DNA of 64,000 nt from assembly GCA_027605045.1 (NCBI GenBank), contig JAQFWX010000017.1, positions 434,001-498,000 on the forward strand, in the 5' to 3' direction. Source of the stretch: Phallus indusiatus. Lineage: Eukaryota; Basidiomycota; Agaricomycetes; Phallales; Phallaceae. The position numbers and the translations under genes were made by a program. Below the pieces are notes generated by a model that was not told the origin of the DNA, made no database searches, and saw only the letters and a list, made by a program, of their open reading frames with translations. Shown piece after piece: positions 32,565 through 44,267 of this stretch (its first letter is position 1; the number at the start of each line of letters is the position of its first letter).

Positions 32565-34861
32565 TCACAAATGACTAATCCTATCGAACCACACCTCAGC
32601 AGTCTCTTTACTCGTCCCTTCCACTTCCTTCGCACCCATCCCAGCGCCCCAGACACCCTTCATCGCAAATCCCAGAACAACTTTTTCATCAACACCGGTA
32701 TCATCAAGGACTGAATCCTGAGCCTGAGAGTCCACAACAAACGTCGCAGATCCATTCACCGAATAATCAATCGCAAATGGCTTATTATCCTTCTTCTCCG
32801 GCGAGTCGATTTCGTTCTCGGCTTCAGGAAAAGGTGGAGGAAAAAGGATAAGTGTGCGTGCGGTGAACGTGTCTTTATCGTGATGAGATATAACAATGTG
32901 GGTAGACCAGTATTTGTCCCAGGAAAAGACGAGATCAGGTTTCTTTTGATGAGTAGTGTTATAGTTGTAGGCCTGGGATAATTCCGAAACGGTGGTGTTG
33001 CAGTGGGATTGGAATTGAGGATCGACGGGTGTGGGGGGAGAGAAGTTTTCAAGGTCGAAGGGGCAGATGATGATGGTGCCGTAAGCTAGGTTTGTGAATA
33101 CTCCGGAGTAAGAATGTAAAGAGAGGGTAGATGGTGTTTGTAACTCCAAAGATAAATTTTTAGAAGTCTCTTTTTCCTCGGGAACGGGGATTCTGAAACG
33201 ACAGTTTTGTTTAATAAAACAAAGTATGGATTGATGAATATTCTCACTTTGATTCCCAATCGACATGTTTGAGGTTTAATACTTTCTCGTACAATCGCCA
33301 TTTGACCAAACCCATAAGGTCAGCTCCGGCAAGCAAGGTATTAGTCAATATCACAATACCTACTCCATCGTACGGTGCACGGCTTATGAGGGTATAATGA
33401 CCAACAGTACCACCGGTGTGTTCAACAATCTACTCAACATGTATCAATATTCCTGACATATCGAGCCCTCGGGTGGCGTGTATGTAAACACGCACGAAAT
33501 GTCCTTGGTTTGAGTAGCTCATCTGTCCAAAGCCATATAGATATGCGCTCAGTGATGGATCTTTGGGAAACGGAAAAATCACAGTTATTCCTTCAGCTGC
33601 TTTCTGAATGGCCGCTTCCGGTACAATCTGTTCGTTGGTGACAGGATGCCGTCCCATGAGAAGCAAAGTCTGCAACCATCGTGTCTTTTCGAAAATTAAA
33701 AGTTATTCCATTTGTTCTCTAGTGACAAAAAAAAACTTACCGAGTCTTTGACATTTGAAATGATACCGCCTGCACCAGCAATTAAAGACGTATCTCCTTG
33801 CAGATCAAAATACGGAATTGGCTTGTATATAGTCTTGTCTCTTCCTTTGCCTTCAGGATGACCAGATTCGAGGGCAACAAATCCGTCCGCAAGTCCATGC
33901 CCGAACATGGTCTCATCATAAACATATGTCGAATCGTCCATTCCGAGGGGTTTGATGAACTTCTCGGTGACAAATTCTTGGATCGTCTGGTTCGTCAAGT
34001 GCTCCACTATGTAAGCAGCCGTAACATACATCTCTGGTATTTGGAGTGAGTACGAATGATTTGAGTAGGCGTTATGCTTAAACGTACGATTATTGTATTG
34101 GTTTCTGAAAACTAATAAATTCGAGAATCTTGGGTATGAGGGCATGGTTTACGTACATATCTCTGAATTCAGCTGAAGGCCTCAAATATCGTAACTTGGA
34201 AATCTACATAATCTAAGCTTCACCTCCAAAACAAATGCATGTAAAAAGACTAACCAAGGAGATGGGTGTATCTGTTCGACTATAGCTCAAGTCATGAGCT
34301 GGAAGACCCGTACGATGACTGAGTATATCAATAAGCGTAGCATTTTTCTCCATAGACGGATCTTGCAGCACCCATTCCCCACCGGGTATAATATCACTGA
34401 TTTTCGTATCCCAGCTGAGCGAGTATGCATCATCTTCTACAAGCATTCCAAGAGCAAGAGCGGTGAATAGTTTAGAGTTGGAGCCAATGCCAAATAACGT
34501 CTACCCTCAAAAGTAAGTGTTTATAAAGTACGACTACTTGGCTCTGACGCACATTTTCATCGACAGGATGACCCCATCTATCAGCGACGCCATATCCCTT
34601 TGACTCGGTAACCCATTGGTCGGTCCATTGCCCGTCTGCGTCCTTCGTTCTACGCGTTACACCAACAGCGACACCGTTCATTCCCCATTTATACCCAATC
34701 TCATTCATCCATTCTCCAAATTCGTCGTCGAGAATTGGTTCGAGATTTGTTGTGTGACCCTTTGAGAAGAAAGGTGTTTGACCTGGAGTGATCGGACTGC
34801 CAGCGACGATCACAGACGAGGAGAGGACACCCAAGGCGACTATTCCAATAGTACAGAGCAT
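32565..34861 (-). CDS. Serine beta-lactamase-like hydrolase, copy 2
   Basis: Eight exons (34861-34553, 34500-34255, 34203-34157, 34104-34088, 34033-33741, 33684-33496, 33429-33248, 33192-32565) give 636 aa. They mirror copy 1 exon for exon: exons 3-6 have identical lengths (47, 17, 293, 189 nt). The N-terminus MLCTIGIVALGVLSSSVIVA is a signal peptide or anchor. The SxxK motif is in TLFGIGSNSKLFTALALG, and the second motif is YNN in the micro-exon. The C-terminal domain ends EVWFDRISHL and is 11 codons longer than in copy 1. By eye roughly 70% of residues agree. Both copies look intact, so they may have diverged in substrate or expression. Confidence 0.9.
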
Positions 34862-35412
34862 GGTGGAAAGAGGTGAGCTACAAGTGCTGCGAAGTTGTTG
34901 GGGCTGCGCTATCGATGACAGCGATGTTCACATCGACTACGCACTCGTGAAATGGCCGAATTCTCCACGAGGAACAAGACTTCTTAAACGTTTAAACTTG
35001 CGGCGCGGCGTGGGAGTTTCATCTTACATGCACCGCATGCTTTAACTGATGTATTTTTATAGAATCATGATGCAGCTAATCTAATTTCCAATTTCATTAC
35101 AACGAAGCACGGCGTTAAGCATTAACAACTAACAGGAAACACATTACGAATAAGTCAAGAATAAACAACGGTAAAAAGGAGACTGAGAGAGAAAGAAAGG
35201 AATACTAGTAAGAGATAGGTGGAAGAAATGATAGACGAGAATTAGATTTAAAGTAGTAATAAAATGGGGAGTCCAGGATTTCAGTTTGTTGAAAGGAGAG
35301 TAGGTGAACGAGAGGTGACATCGGTATCTCGAGTACACCGACGAACGTAAGCAGCCGACGCGACCTTATCCCAAAAAACCATGGTTTTAACAAACCCAAC
35401 ATAAGCCCAACA
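34862..35412. other. Upstream region of hydrolase copy 2 / 3' flank of sirtuin
   Basis: Includes a TATA-like box TATAAAAA on the minus strand at 35054-35061, about 195 bp before the hydrolase ATG. No gene seen. Confidence 0.35.
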
Positions 35413-38400
35413 TTATTGATGCTCTCTATACGCCTCGAAAGAAGAACCGCCAATAACACCCGGACTCATCCCGTCCCGATCCAAAACCAAAAACGGATCA
35501 GCTCCAACTACAACTCCAGCTGCGAATCTAGGAATAGTAGTAGCAGTAGTAGCACTGCGCGATCCAAACGACCCGACAGACGACGGTCCCAACATCACCG
35601 AACTTCTTCTATCAGGGCCAGCAGCAGACGGACCAAACGAGTATAGAACTCTGGGGGGTAGTATAACGCTCGGAACAGACATTCTCCGCGATATACTTTC
35701 TCTTCTGTCCCTCGAAGGAGGAGGAAGCGGTGGTGGTGGTGGCGGTGTAGGCGCAGGACTATTATATCCGTATCCATATTCACGACGGTACCCATACCCA
35801 CAATCATATTCAGATCCGTATCCATAATCATACGCACGACCATAGCCAGTCGACCGAGATTCTGATACTTGAAGTTGTAATGACAACCCACTGCAGGACA
35901 CGTCACGAACCGGCACCGCCGTCGCACCCGCATCCGTACGATCCCAGTCAGCTTCAGCTTCATTTCCACTGGCACTTGCGCTCCCACTCCCGCTTCCAGT
36001 TTCAGTTTCATTTTCAATTTCGACTTCGGCTTCACTTTCAGTGTCGGGTACGATCTCCATCCCCAAAGTATCCACGTCCACGTCCACGTCAACATCCAAA
36101 TGTGAAAGACGGCGCATTTGAAATGCTGAACCTGGATAATTCTTCTTCTTCTCCGGTAGTAACACACCACCACCACCACCATCACTACCGCTGCTACCAG
36201 AATGTTTCTCCATCTCCATTCGTCTTAACGTCCGTATAGCACAATCTTCATATTCCTCCACGTCTATGTCTACGTCCATGTCCGCGTCATGAACAAGACT
36301 ACTGGCAACGTCCTCTTCTTCATCAAACGACCAAGCCGACGAACTCGCAATCGCACTACACTTCTCCTTCTTCATCTTCATCTCCTTAGGACGACGCACA
36401 CTATCCTGCGGAGTAAGCAAAACTTTTCCTTCCTCTCCCTCTTCTTCTTTCCGTCTCTTCTTCGCGGGCGTAGGCGTCGAAGTACCACCCAACTCCCCTC
36501 CCTCCCTCTCCCTCTCCCTCTTCCTTTTCACACTCTTTCCAACTTCATCCTCACCCCGACCAACACTCCCATTATTCTTCTCAGCCTCCATTTCAGCAAT
36601 CAACGCAGCGACACCTCTCGCAAACGCTTGCGCATCACCTTGTATCCACACGTCGAACACGTCTTCCCATTCACGTGCCGGAGACGGGAACTCTTTATTG
36701 AGATATATTGTTCGAATAGGTTCAGGTTTGGATTTAAGTTTGGATTCGGCTGATTCACGGTCTGATTTGTTGTTGTTGTTGGATTTTGTGGGCTTGGAGG
36801 AGGGCGATGTGCGTGGTTTTGTTGGGGTTGAAGTTGGGGTGGGAATCGGGGTTGGAGTTTGAGTTTGAGTTGTAGCTGAAGTTGTGCCAGGACATGGAGG
36901 ACATGTTTCACGGTCAGAAAGGGGAGGTGTAGGCGTTGGAAGATGAGCCGTCGCAAGTGCTGGAGTCGGCGCAGGCGTTGGCGTAGGCGTAAGAGAAGGT
37001 GATGTCGTTGTACTAGCCGTGTTCGCAGTGCTACCACCCGAACTTGAATTTGAACTCGAATTCAAGCTTCTAACTGCCTTCGAAAACTCTCTTACAATCC
37101 GCTTTGTACCTGGTACGCGTAAACTTGTTCCAACGACGAGAAGTAAATCAGGTCCTTTTCCCGGTGTTGTTCGACTACGCAACTTTTTGTTTTGAAGTGG
37201 TTTAGTCGGAGAAGGCATAGGCGCAGGTGCAGGTGCAGGTGCGGATGTGGGTATAGGTGATGGTGGCAACGAAACAGGGAGAGAAGAAGACGATGGTTCC
37301 GATGGGGACGAAAGAGTCAACGTCCCATTTCCACTTTCACCCTCTTTAGACTTAACAGCACTACTCTCAACTCCAACTTCAATCTCAATCCCACACAAAT
37401 CCCTTCTAACAGCTTCCCCGACACTCTCCCCCTCTCGATGTTCCTCCCCGTACAATACAACGCTCGGACGAAGCTTGCCTACGCCTCGTAGACGTTTTCC
37501 AACGAGCGCACGCGTTTGTTCGAGGGATGTGCAGGAGGGACATGGGGGTGGTGTGCCTTGCGAAAGGAGTGTGTGGAGCGTGTAATTGTCGGGCGAAGTT
37601 GGGGTTGAGGTTGGGGTTAAGGGAGAGCGTGACTGTGGAGTGGGGTTTTGGTCTATTGGTATTGGTGTTGGGAGAGATGGATCTGGAGAGGACGAAGAGG
37701 AGCGGGAGTGTGGAGGTGTTACAGTGTGGGATTGGGGTTGAGATGGGGGTGGGTGAAGAGGAAATGTTTGAGTGCAGTGTTGACAATGTAATGAGAGGAG
37801 TGTGCCATGAAGTGGAATACACCGTGGAATCGTGTTTAACGGTGGATACGGCACGGAAGCATCATGGTTTGTTGATTGTTCTTCGTGTACGACTGGACGA
37901 TCATCAGACGGTCCAGGTTCTATTCCTCCATTTGACGATGACGACGGCAACGTCTTTTTCTTGCCTTTTCTGGGCGAGTACGAGTAAAGTCCAGAACCAG
38001 TATTCTTTCTTCCCTTGGTTTTCGCCTTTGTCTTCGCCTTGCCTTTCTTGACACCTTCAACTTCTACATCGCCACCAGAGATCCCAACACCATCTCCCAC
38101 GACGTCAGTGCTCGTAACAGCGCTCGTGCTTACCGCGCTGCCACCGGCACTCTTATCTTTCGCCTTCCCTTTAGCCTTCGCAACCCGACTCGCACCTCTC
38201 AAAAAACGCTCTTCAAACTCGGGAACACCAAATGACAGACCAGCTTTCATTTCAAGTGCGTCAATGTTCTGCGTGTATACACGCAGAAGCTGGCCACGGT
38301 CGTCTAAAGTGCGTAGGAGGCTGTGGAAAGCTGTTGGCTCGCTTTGTGAAGAAAGCGAGGCGAGGGATGCGATCATCCGACAGAATAACGCAGTTTTTTC

Positions 38401-38903
38401 GGTAGACTGGTAATATGATTTTAATGAGTAAAATGAGAATAAATGAGGTTTTTTTTTTACGTTATGGAGTTGAATTTATTTTGACGTACTTTGAAAACGG
38501 AAGCATCAAACAAGTCTTTACCCGAAGAAAGGGACTCCTTTGGGTTATCTCGTTTTAACGATTGAAACAAACCATCTGGGGATCTATAGTGCAAAAATTG
38601 AAAGTTGATTATTAGAAAGAGTGTTAAAATTTTCATTGTGTAAAAGAAAACTTTTCACCGGAAGTCTGGGATGCCCGCTTCAACGGAAATACCTGCCCCG
38701 CAAACGACAGTAATACGCTTCGCTTTAAGGATAGCATCGAACACGGAGTTCATATGTTCGTCCGGAGTTGGAGAAGAGGCAACAAAGGGAGGTAAATATG
38801 GTGCATTTGCGCTGGGTTTATTCCGAGAGATGTGAGTGTGAGTGGTGGTGTGAGCGTGAGCGTTAGTGCTCTTCCCAGCCGCAAGCGGGACGTGGAGAGT
38901 CAT
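35413..38903 (-). CDS. Sirtuin (NAD-dependent protein deacylase), unusually long
   Basis: Three exons (38903-38659, 38583-38490, 38406-35413) give 1110 aa; ordinary sirtuin domains are about 270 aa. Seen in order: VVCGAGISVEAGIPDFRS (NAD loop), LFDASVFK, TQNIDALE, the catalytic histidine in IPLHGTL, zinc ligands CQHC and CPSC, RPSVVLYGE, then DLLLVVGTSLRVPGTKRIV and IYLNKEFPSP. Several core loops carry long Ser/Pro/Thr-rich inserts, notably between TQNID and IPLHG, and between VLYGE and DLLLVVG. The last 420 residues are acidic, repetitive and contain a Tyr/Gly run and a Pro run. The order fits the fungal Hst3/Hst4-like nuclear class (H3K56 deacetylation), but that subfamily call is an inference. 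All catalytic residues are kept. Confidence 0.88.
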
Positions 38904-39683
38904 ATCTCACAACGTCCCCCGATTGAAATACAAAAATTCCTTTTTTAATGCGTCGTTTCTTTGGGGAAGGAGAAATTGAAAAGAAAAAGAGGGCCGGCGA
39001 TGGCGATGGGGTGGTTGCAGTGTCTGGGAGACAGCACACCACACCGTTCCGGGATGATTCAGGCTCCGACGAATACAGGTGTCAGAGAACGGTGACGGAG
39101 AGATAAGTGAGTAATATAAATTTGAATTTGTGTTTATCGGATTCGGTTATTTGTTACGTCGTGCGCCGGCAGAAAGAGAAACTGGATTCAATTCAGAAAG
39201 TTGTGAATTTTCGAGATACGCATATCTTATTATCCAAACCTGAGTCTTCAATATCTTTCAAAGACAGATGACGCCATTTAAATCGACATGCAGTCAGAAA
39301 GTTTAGCCTTTCTAGGCGATGGCAGCCTGCAGGCGAGAAGATTCTTGCGCCTTGCGGTAAAAAGAAGAACGCAAGCCTGGGTCAGAATGAATTTAAAAGA
39401 TGAAATCTCACACAATCTCACATATTCTTCGGACACGTTTAAACTGCTAGAAAACATGCGAATCGATTTAATTTTATATGTGGTTGCTCTAGATCAAGCA
39501 GTACTGAAAAAAAAAAAAAATCATCAAACTGCGAATCAGATGGTGCCAATTTTATTTTATGTTATGCTTCTTCAGGTTACGCCCGTTATAGTTAAAGAAA
39601 TATTAACGGGGAATTCCTGAGGCTGGGAAATCCGATAAGCAAAAAATGATATCAGATCAATGGATGATTCCCAACAAAATAAA
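38904..39683. other. Intergenic upstream of the sirtuin
   Basis: A plus-strand frame at 39288-39620 contains a poly-lysine run from an A-tract and has no motif; not called a gene. Confidence 0.3.
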
Positions 39684-39766
39684 TGGTCCACGCCGGGCTC
39701 GAACCGACGACCTCTCGCGATCACAATTGTGTGAAGCGAATGCGCTACCAACTGCGCCAGCGAACC
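39684..39766 (-). tRNA. tRNA-Val (anticodon CAC) with a 10-nt intron
   Basis: Folds completely: acceptor GGTTCGC with GTGGACC (7 bp, G-U pairs allowed) plus discriminator A; D-arm GCGC-AGTTGGTA-GCGC; anticodon stem TTCGC with GCGAG; anticodon loop TTCACAC interrupted after base 37 by CAATTGTGAT; variable loop of 5 nt; T-arm GTCGG-TTCGAGC-CCGGC. T-runs (TTTATTTTG) follow as a Pol III terminator. The D-loop carries the A-box and the T-loop the B-box (GGTTCGAGC). The intron sits at the canonical 37/38 site for the splicing endonuclease. Confidence 0.9.
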
Positions 39767-40719
39767 ACCTGTTGGAACCTTTGCTCTTTGTATACTGATA
39801 CCGTTAACGTCAATGAACATGTCACAAACTTCAAAAAATGGGGTTTAAATTCATATAATTTTTGAATAAAGAACACAAAATGAAACAAGTTCCGAACGTG
39901 GATCAACTTGTTGACCCGTTTCGGGGAGTGTCTCACACTAAGCCACCCGCAACACAAATAGACGCCGTTAAAAAAGCGCCGCGTCAACCACTGACACTCT
40001 TTTTTGTCACCAACCTCCACGTTCATCATCAGCCTCGCTTGTGCTCTTGTCCCCAACCTCTCCACGATTGTCTTCAAGCTTTTGTATCAATTAGAAATTT
40101 ATTGTATTCTCCAAATTGAAGGAGATCTCAAAAAGGGGCTTTACACACTTTCCAAAACTTTTTCTACAACCCTGTATTAGCCCTCACACACACACGTATA
40201 CTTCATTTGTAAAAAAAGACCCCTCTCTACTGTAAGAGTTTTCTCTCTATCTCTGACTCGCTCATTGTAATCTATCTGCTATTTGATGTTGTTGAACAAC
40301 AAACCATTAATTGAAATGGTATTCGTGCAATTGAAAACCTGATGCAATGACAAGCCGCACCAACCAAATTGCGCTCTCTTTTTCTTTCTCTTCTTTCTAT
40401 TTCTTTCTTTCTCTTTTTCTCCATTCTCCGCATGTATCTAATAATCTGACGTTGACCTCCTCTTTTGTATATCTCAACCACCCCCTCATGTATGTTCTTT
40501 CGGTTACATGTTGTCATTTCCCTCTTTCCGACCTATTCATTCGTTCACATTCTTGTAAACAAAACAGAACAGAACATTATCCCCTTTGCTTCGCAAGACT
40601 TGTCATCAAGGGAACAACCTGCTCGTCAACTCGCATTTTGGGAACATTCGCCTGTGCCCTTTTCTCTAAGAAACACAACGCAAGCTTCTTTATTCTAGCC
40701 TCAACCCATCAATCTCGTC
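39767..40719. other. Intergenic, C/T-rich 5' region of the CPSF6-like gene
   Basis: Pyrimidine-rich from about 40375 to 40720, typical of a constitutive promoter/5' leader. No gene seen. Confidence 0.35.
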
Positions 40720-42339
40720 ATGGCAGGATCACTCGAAGAAGATTTCGACATCTACGGTGACGACGAAAACTTCAACTTAGGTATCAGTGAGGTACGTGCA
40801 AGTATTTCGTATTTCATTCCATCATTGACTCCCTCTCCTTTCTTTCTAGACCTACGATGCTGATCTCCAACTCGACGCTGATACAGGCGACGCCCAATAT
40901 GAGACAACTCACCAGGCAGATCACGACACGGCCCAAGAGTCGGGGCAAGTACCGGCAGAATCCGCAAAATCCCCTTCACCCGTCGTAGGTGAAAAACGGC
41001 CACGAGAAGAACATGATTCTTTAACTCCAGGAGGCGGATCTGTCATCCAGAATCAGAGTCAACAGCAACATCAGCAAAGAATGGCAGCGAATGGCGCTGG
41101 TGGTAGTAGTAGTCATGGACACGACGCGACTAACGGATCAGCCAAGAACAACGCTCTGTATATTGGTGATTTGCAATGGGTAAGTAATCGTAATAATAAC
41201 CCTTTTGGGTCTTTTTGACACGTTTCTTTGTCTGTAAAATAGTGGACAACTGATGAGGATTTACGTCAAGTCGCGTTGGGTATCAGTATAAACCTCGACC
41301 TCAACGATATAACCTTCTCAGAACACAAAGTCAACGGCAAAAGCAAAGGGTTCGTTCTCTCCTTTTCCCGTGTTCTCCTTCATCACTTCTCTGACATTTT
41401 TTTTCTTGGTGTCTAGAATCGCTTATGTAGAATGTCATACCGCCGAAGACGCCTCAGCGCTCAAAACCTGGTTCGACACTCAGTAAGCCCAGCAAAAAAA
41501 CAAACGCCATGATTTCAATTTTTAATCAAAAACGTTTTTCTTCAGTGATTTTCAAAATCGTCGTGCTTCTGCGACGCTAACATCCGCAGCGCAAGGTAAC
41601 CCCTTTAGAACACTCCCCAAAGGTAAAAAAAAAAAACAATTCATTTCGCTTTTTTTTTTCACTTCATTTAAATCAATCAATCTTTCCGTTTTCTGATTCC
41701 GTTTTTCCGCACCCAGACCCGCCTCCACGTGATCAACGCGCACCTTCAGGTTTAGGCCGCGGCGGAAACCAAAACACGCAAAACTACCGCGGTAGAGGCG
41801 GTGGCGGTGGCGGTGGTGGCGGTCAGGGCATACCCAATAACAACATGGGACGCGGGATGAACCCAATGGGTGCCGGAACCGGTGGTGGCGGAGGAGGCGG
41901 TGCAGGTGGGATGAACCCCGTAAACATGGGAATGGGGATGGGTATGCAATCTGGCTTGTCGAATTTGGGTATGAATCTTCCGGTGGGTGGAATGGGATTG
42001 GGAGGGTTAGCTGGGTTGGCGGGGATGGGAGGACTAGGGATGGGAATGGGGATGGGGATGCCTATGGCTGCTGCTGCTCTTGGTGGAAATATGATGGGCG
42101 GAGGAGGCGGTGGCGGTGGTGGTGGCGGTGGTGGATTCCATCGTGGAGGAGGAGGTGGGTTTCAGGGACGTGGAGGACGTGGAGGTGGGCGTGGGATGAA
42201 TATGGGGATGGGCATAGGCATGATGGGGAGAGGTGGATTCAGTGGTGGACATTTTAATCCTGCGTTCTTTGGAGGAGGAGGTGGTGGTGGGAATGGAGGA
42301 GACGATGGACCCAGGAAGAGACATCGGGTTGATGAATAG
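40720..42339 (+). CDS. CPSF6/CFIm68-like RNA-binding protein
   Basis: Six exons (40720-40791, 40850-41179, 41243-41349, 41417-41482, 41546-41622, 41717-42339) close to 424 aa. The N-terminus is acidic. The RRM starts [20 protein letters not shown], the close hallmark of mammalian CPSF6 (IGNLTWWTTDEDL), and continues through [17 protein letters not shown]. The C-terminus is Gly/Met/Arg-rich with RGG repeats and ends PRKRHRVDE, in place of the animal Pro-rich/RS regions. CPSF6 is part of cleavage factor Im, which acts with the NUDT21 subunit in poly(A)-site choice in the nucleus. The Gly-rich tail suggests RNA binding or phase separation. Other RRM-RGG proteins are the alternative, but the double tryptophan motif is specific. 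Confidence 0.85.
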
Positions 42340-42974
42340 TTCACCGTTCACCGTTTCGTTTCGACGTCGCTTGCCTTTTCTTTATATATATTCTTTTCTT
42401 TTCTTTGGTTGTTTCGGTTCTTTGTTGTTATTTCCTTTGTTCCTTCAAGGAGAGATTGATTGTAATTCGGCTCTTTTCTCTAACAAAACTCACGACTTCT
42501 TTTCTTTTCTTTTCTTTTCTTTTCTTTTGTAATGTATTTTCTTAATCCGCTACGTCCTTTGTGCATTCATTGACACTGCACTATGTAAAGAATGAAAGTC
42601 TTTCTATTAATAATGGAAATTTATCGCGATGCGTGTTGTATCAACTAGTGAGGGATTCATTCGCTTAGACGGTTATTTTCAGCAGTGGCAATGCGCAAGA
42701 TCCTCCCGTATATGCATTTGGAAAATATATGTTCTTCAGTTGTTTTGACAGCTACGTGAATTTTTTTGGTTCATAGCTAGAATTTGACATGAAATAAGAT
42801 GTTTTGACTCTGTGTTGACCGGCAATGTCTAGAGGGCTCACCTTGTTAATAACAAGTGTCAAGGGCAATCGTTTTCGCGTATCCATGCTAATGCAAGGGC
42901 TCTAATCTCGAATCTACACGTTTTCAGGAATAGAGATTGTTTCTCACGATGACTTTATCATGACCCCGAACCTT
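42340..42974. other. 3' flank of CPSF6-like gene up to the transposon target site
   Basis: Contains a TTTTC repeat tract at 42498-42528, likely part of the 3' UTR. Nothing else seen. Confidence 0.35.
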
Positions 42975-42981
42975 AAGTTTT
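42975..42981. repeat. Target-site duplication, left (AAGTTTT)
   Basis: Identical to 58449-58455 on the far side of the element. The next base is C on both sides of this word, so the duplication may be read as 7 bp, or as 8 bp overlapping the first base of the left terminal repeat. Confidence 0.8.
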
Positions 42982-43078
42982 CACTTCAGGCACCCCCCTA
43001 CACAGTACCAAAAAGCATGAACATGGTAAGATAATAGTCGTACCTAAATGGTGCGGACAATAAATGACCGTCCGTGGC
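42982..43078. repeat. Left terminal inverted repeat (97 bp)
   Basis: Pairs with 58352-58448 in inverse orientation. By eye about eight substitutions and no gaps over 97 bp. Starts CACTTCAGG, ends CCGTCCGTGGC. Confidence 0.92.
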
Positions 43079-43156
43079 TTTTGGGACTGTGCATAGTGCC
43101 CTTTGGACACTATGTATATGCCGCGTTTTTTTACTATGTTACGTCCTTCACTCATA

Positions 43157-43345
43157 CTTACCGCCCCATCATTTTATAGACTGTCCTGTATCTACATGAA
43201 ACGTCCTACACCGGTCCTATACCGTCCGCGAAATGCTGTAGTGCCTGGCACTTACCGCCCATCATTTTGTAGACTGTCCTGTATTTACATGGAACGTCCT
43301 GCACTTATCCTATACCGTCCGCGTAATCCTGTAGTGTCCGGGGCA
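43157..43345. repeat. Subterminal tandem repeat, two units of about 94 bp
   Basis: Units 43157-43250 and 43251-about 43345 share TTACCGCC...CATCATTTT, AGACTGTCCTGTAT and CCTATACCGTCCGCG. The words GTCC/CCGTCC/GGAC recur throughout 43080-43570 and again near the right end (58145-58350). Arrays like this just inside terminal repeats are commonly transposase-binding sites. Confidence 0.8.
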
Positions 43346-44267
43346 CACTCTACGTATATAATAGTGTCCGTGCATAAATATACTGCCCGGTACCTTATGC
43401 ACTAGGTCGGGATAATGTCCTAGGACTGTCCATTGAAATCATATACGGCCCGTTTCCTTATTCACCGGTCAGAATAGTGTCCTAGAATGACCCATCAATA
43501 TTGAATACGGCCCGCCAGAATGTATAGCGTCCCGGACGCTATCGCACCAAGTATTTACTGTCCTAGACAAGCATACTAGCGTCCACTGTCTCTGGATGCA
43601 TTCAAGTTGAGAATATTCCCTGCACTTTTAAAGTACTCAAAACTGTCTGCTGGTGTCATTTCAACGGATGAATGTGTAAATAAAATGAGATCAAATAAAT
43701 AAATTGAAATAAATAAATACACAAACGAACTTAAAACGAACTTAAAGAGAACATACATTGGTATGGTAGCACTTAAAAAACTTAGTGTGGATTTCTCAGT
43801 AAGGTAAACTCCTGCTCTTTCCTACAGTCACAAATGGCTATGCTAAACAACTGTTATGTAAGTTTGCAAAAAGTAGTCATAAATTAAGACTGGGCAAGGA
43901 CCAAACCCCAGTCTCATTGATCGCGCTGGACATGGCAGCTACATCGAAACGAATTTAAGTGTTAGTCGCAACGGACATGTTTGCTTGACTAACTTGTTGT
44001 CAAAAAATTCCCACAATCCCGCTGACCATGGAAACATGGTATGTATCAGAAGTGAACCAGAGGCCCCAGGTAATAAAGCTAAGAACTCTGCCGATAATCC
44101 CACTGGCCTATCTGACCCAATACTGGGTTGTTCGTATTTAGTTTGCATAAATTTTGACTCGTCCAATTTCTGCTTGCAATTTCTGTGCTTGAATGATAAC
44201 TACTATGCATATGTACATATATTATAAAGTATATACATATGTATTATTACTATTATTATTTATGAGT
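43346..44267. other. Left subterminal region of the transposon
   Basis: More GTCC words to about 43570. A coding-looking minus-strand stretch at 43939-44166 (LSAEFLALLPGASGSLL) just downstream of the AT-hook gene could be a lost last exon of it; not joined with confidence. Confidence 0.35.

Noticed and set aside
37247..38413. Long plus-strand frames opposite the sirtuin
   Set aside because: Mirror frames of the Ser/Pro/Gly-biased sirtuin coding strand, which carries the real motifs.
39288..39620. 110-codon plus-strand frame upstream of the sirtuin
   Set aside because: Includes a lysine run from an A-tract and shows no domain or conserved pattern.
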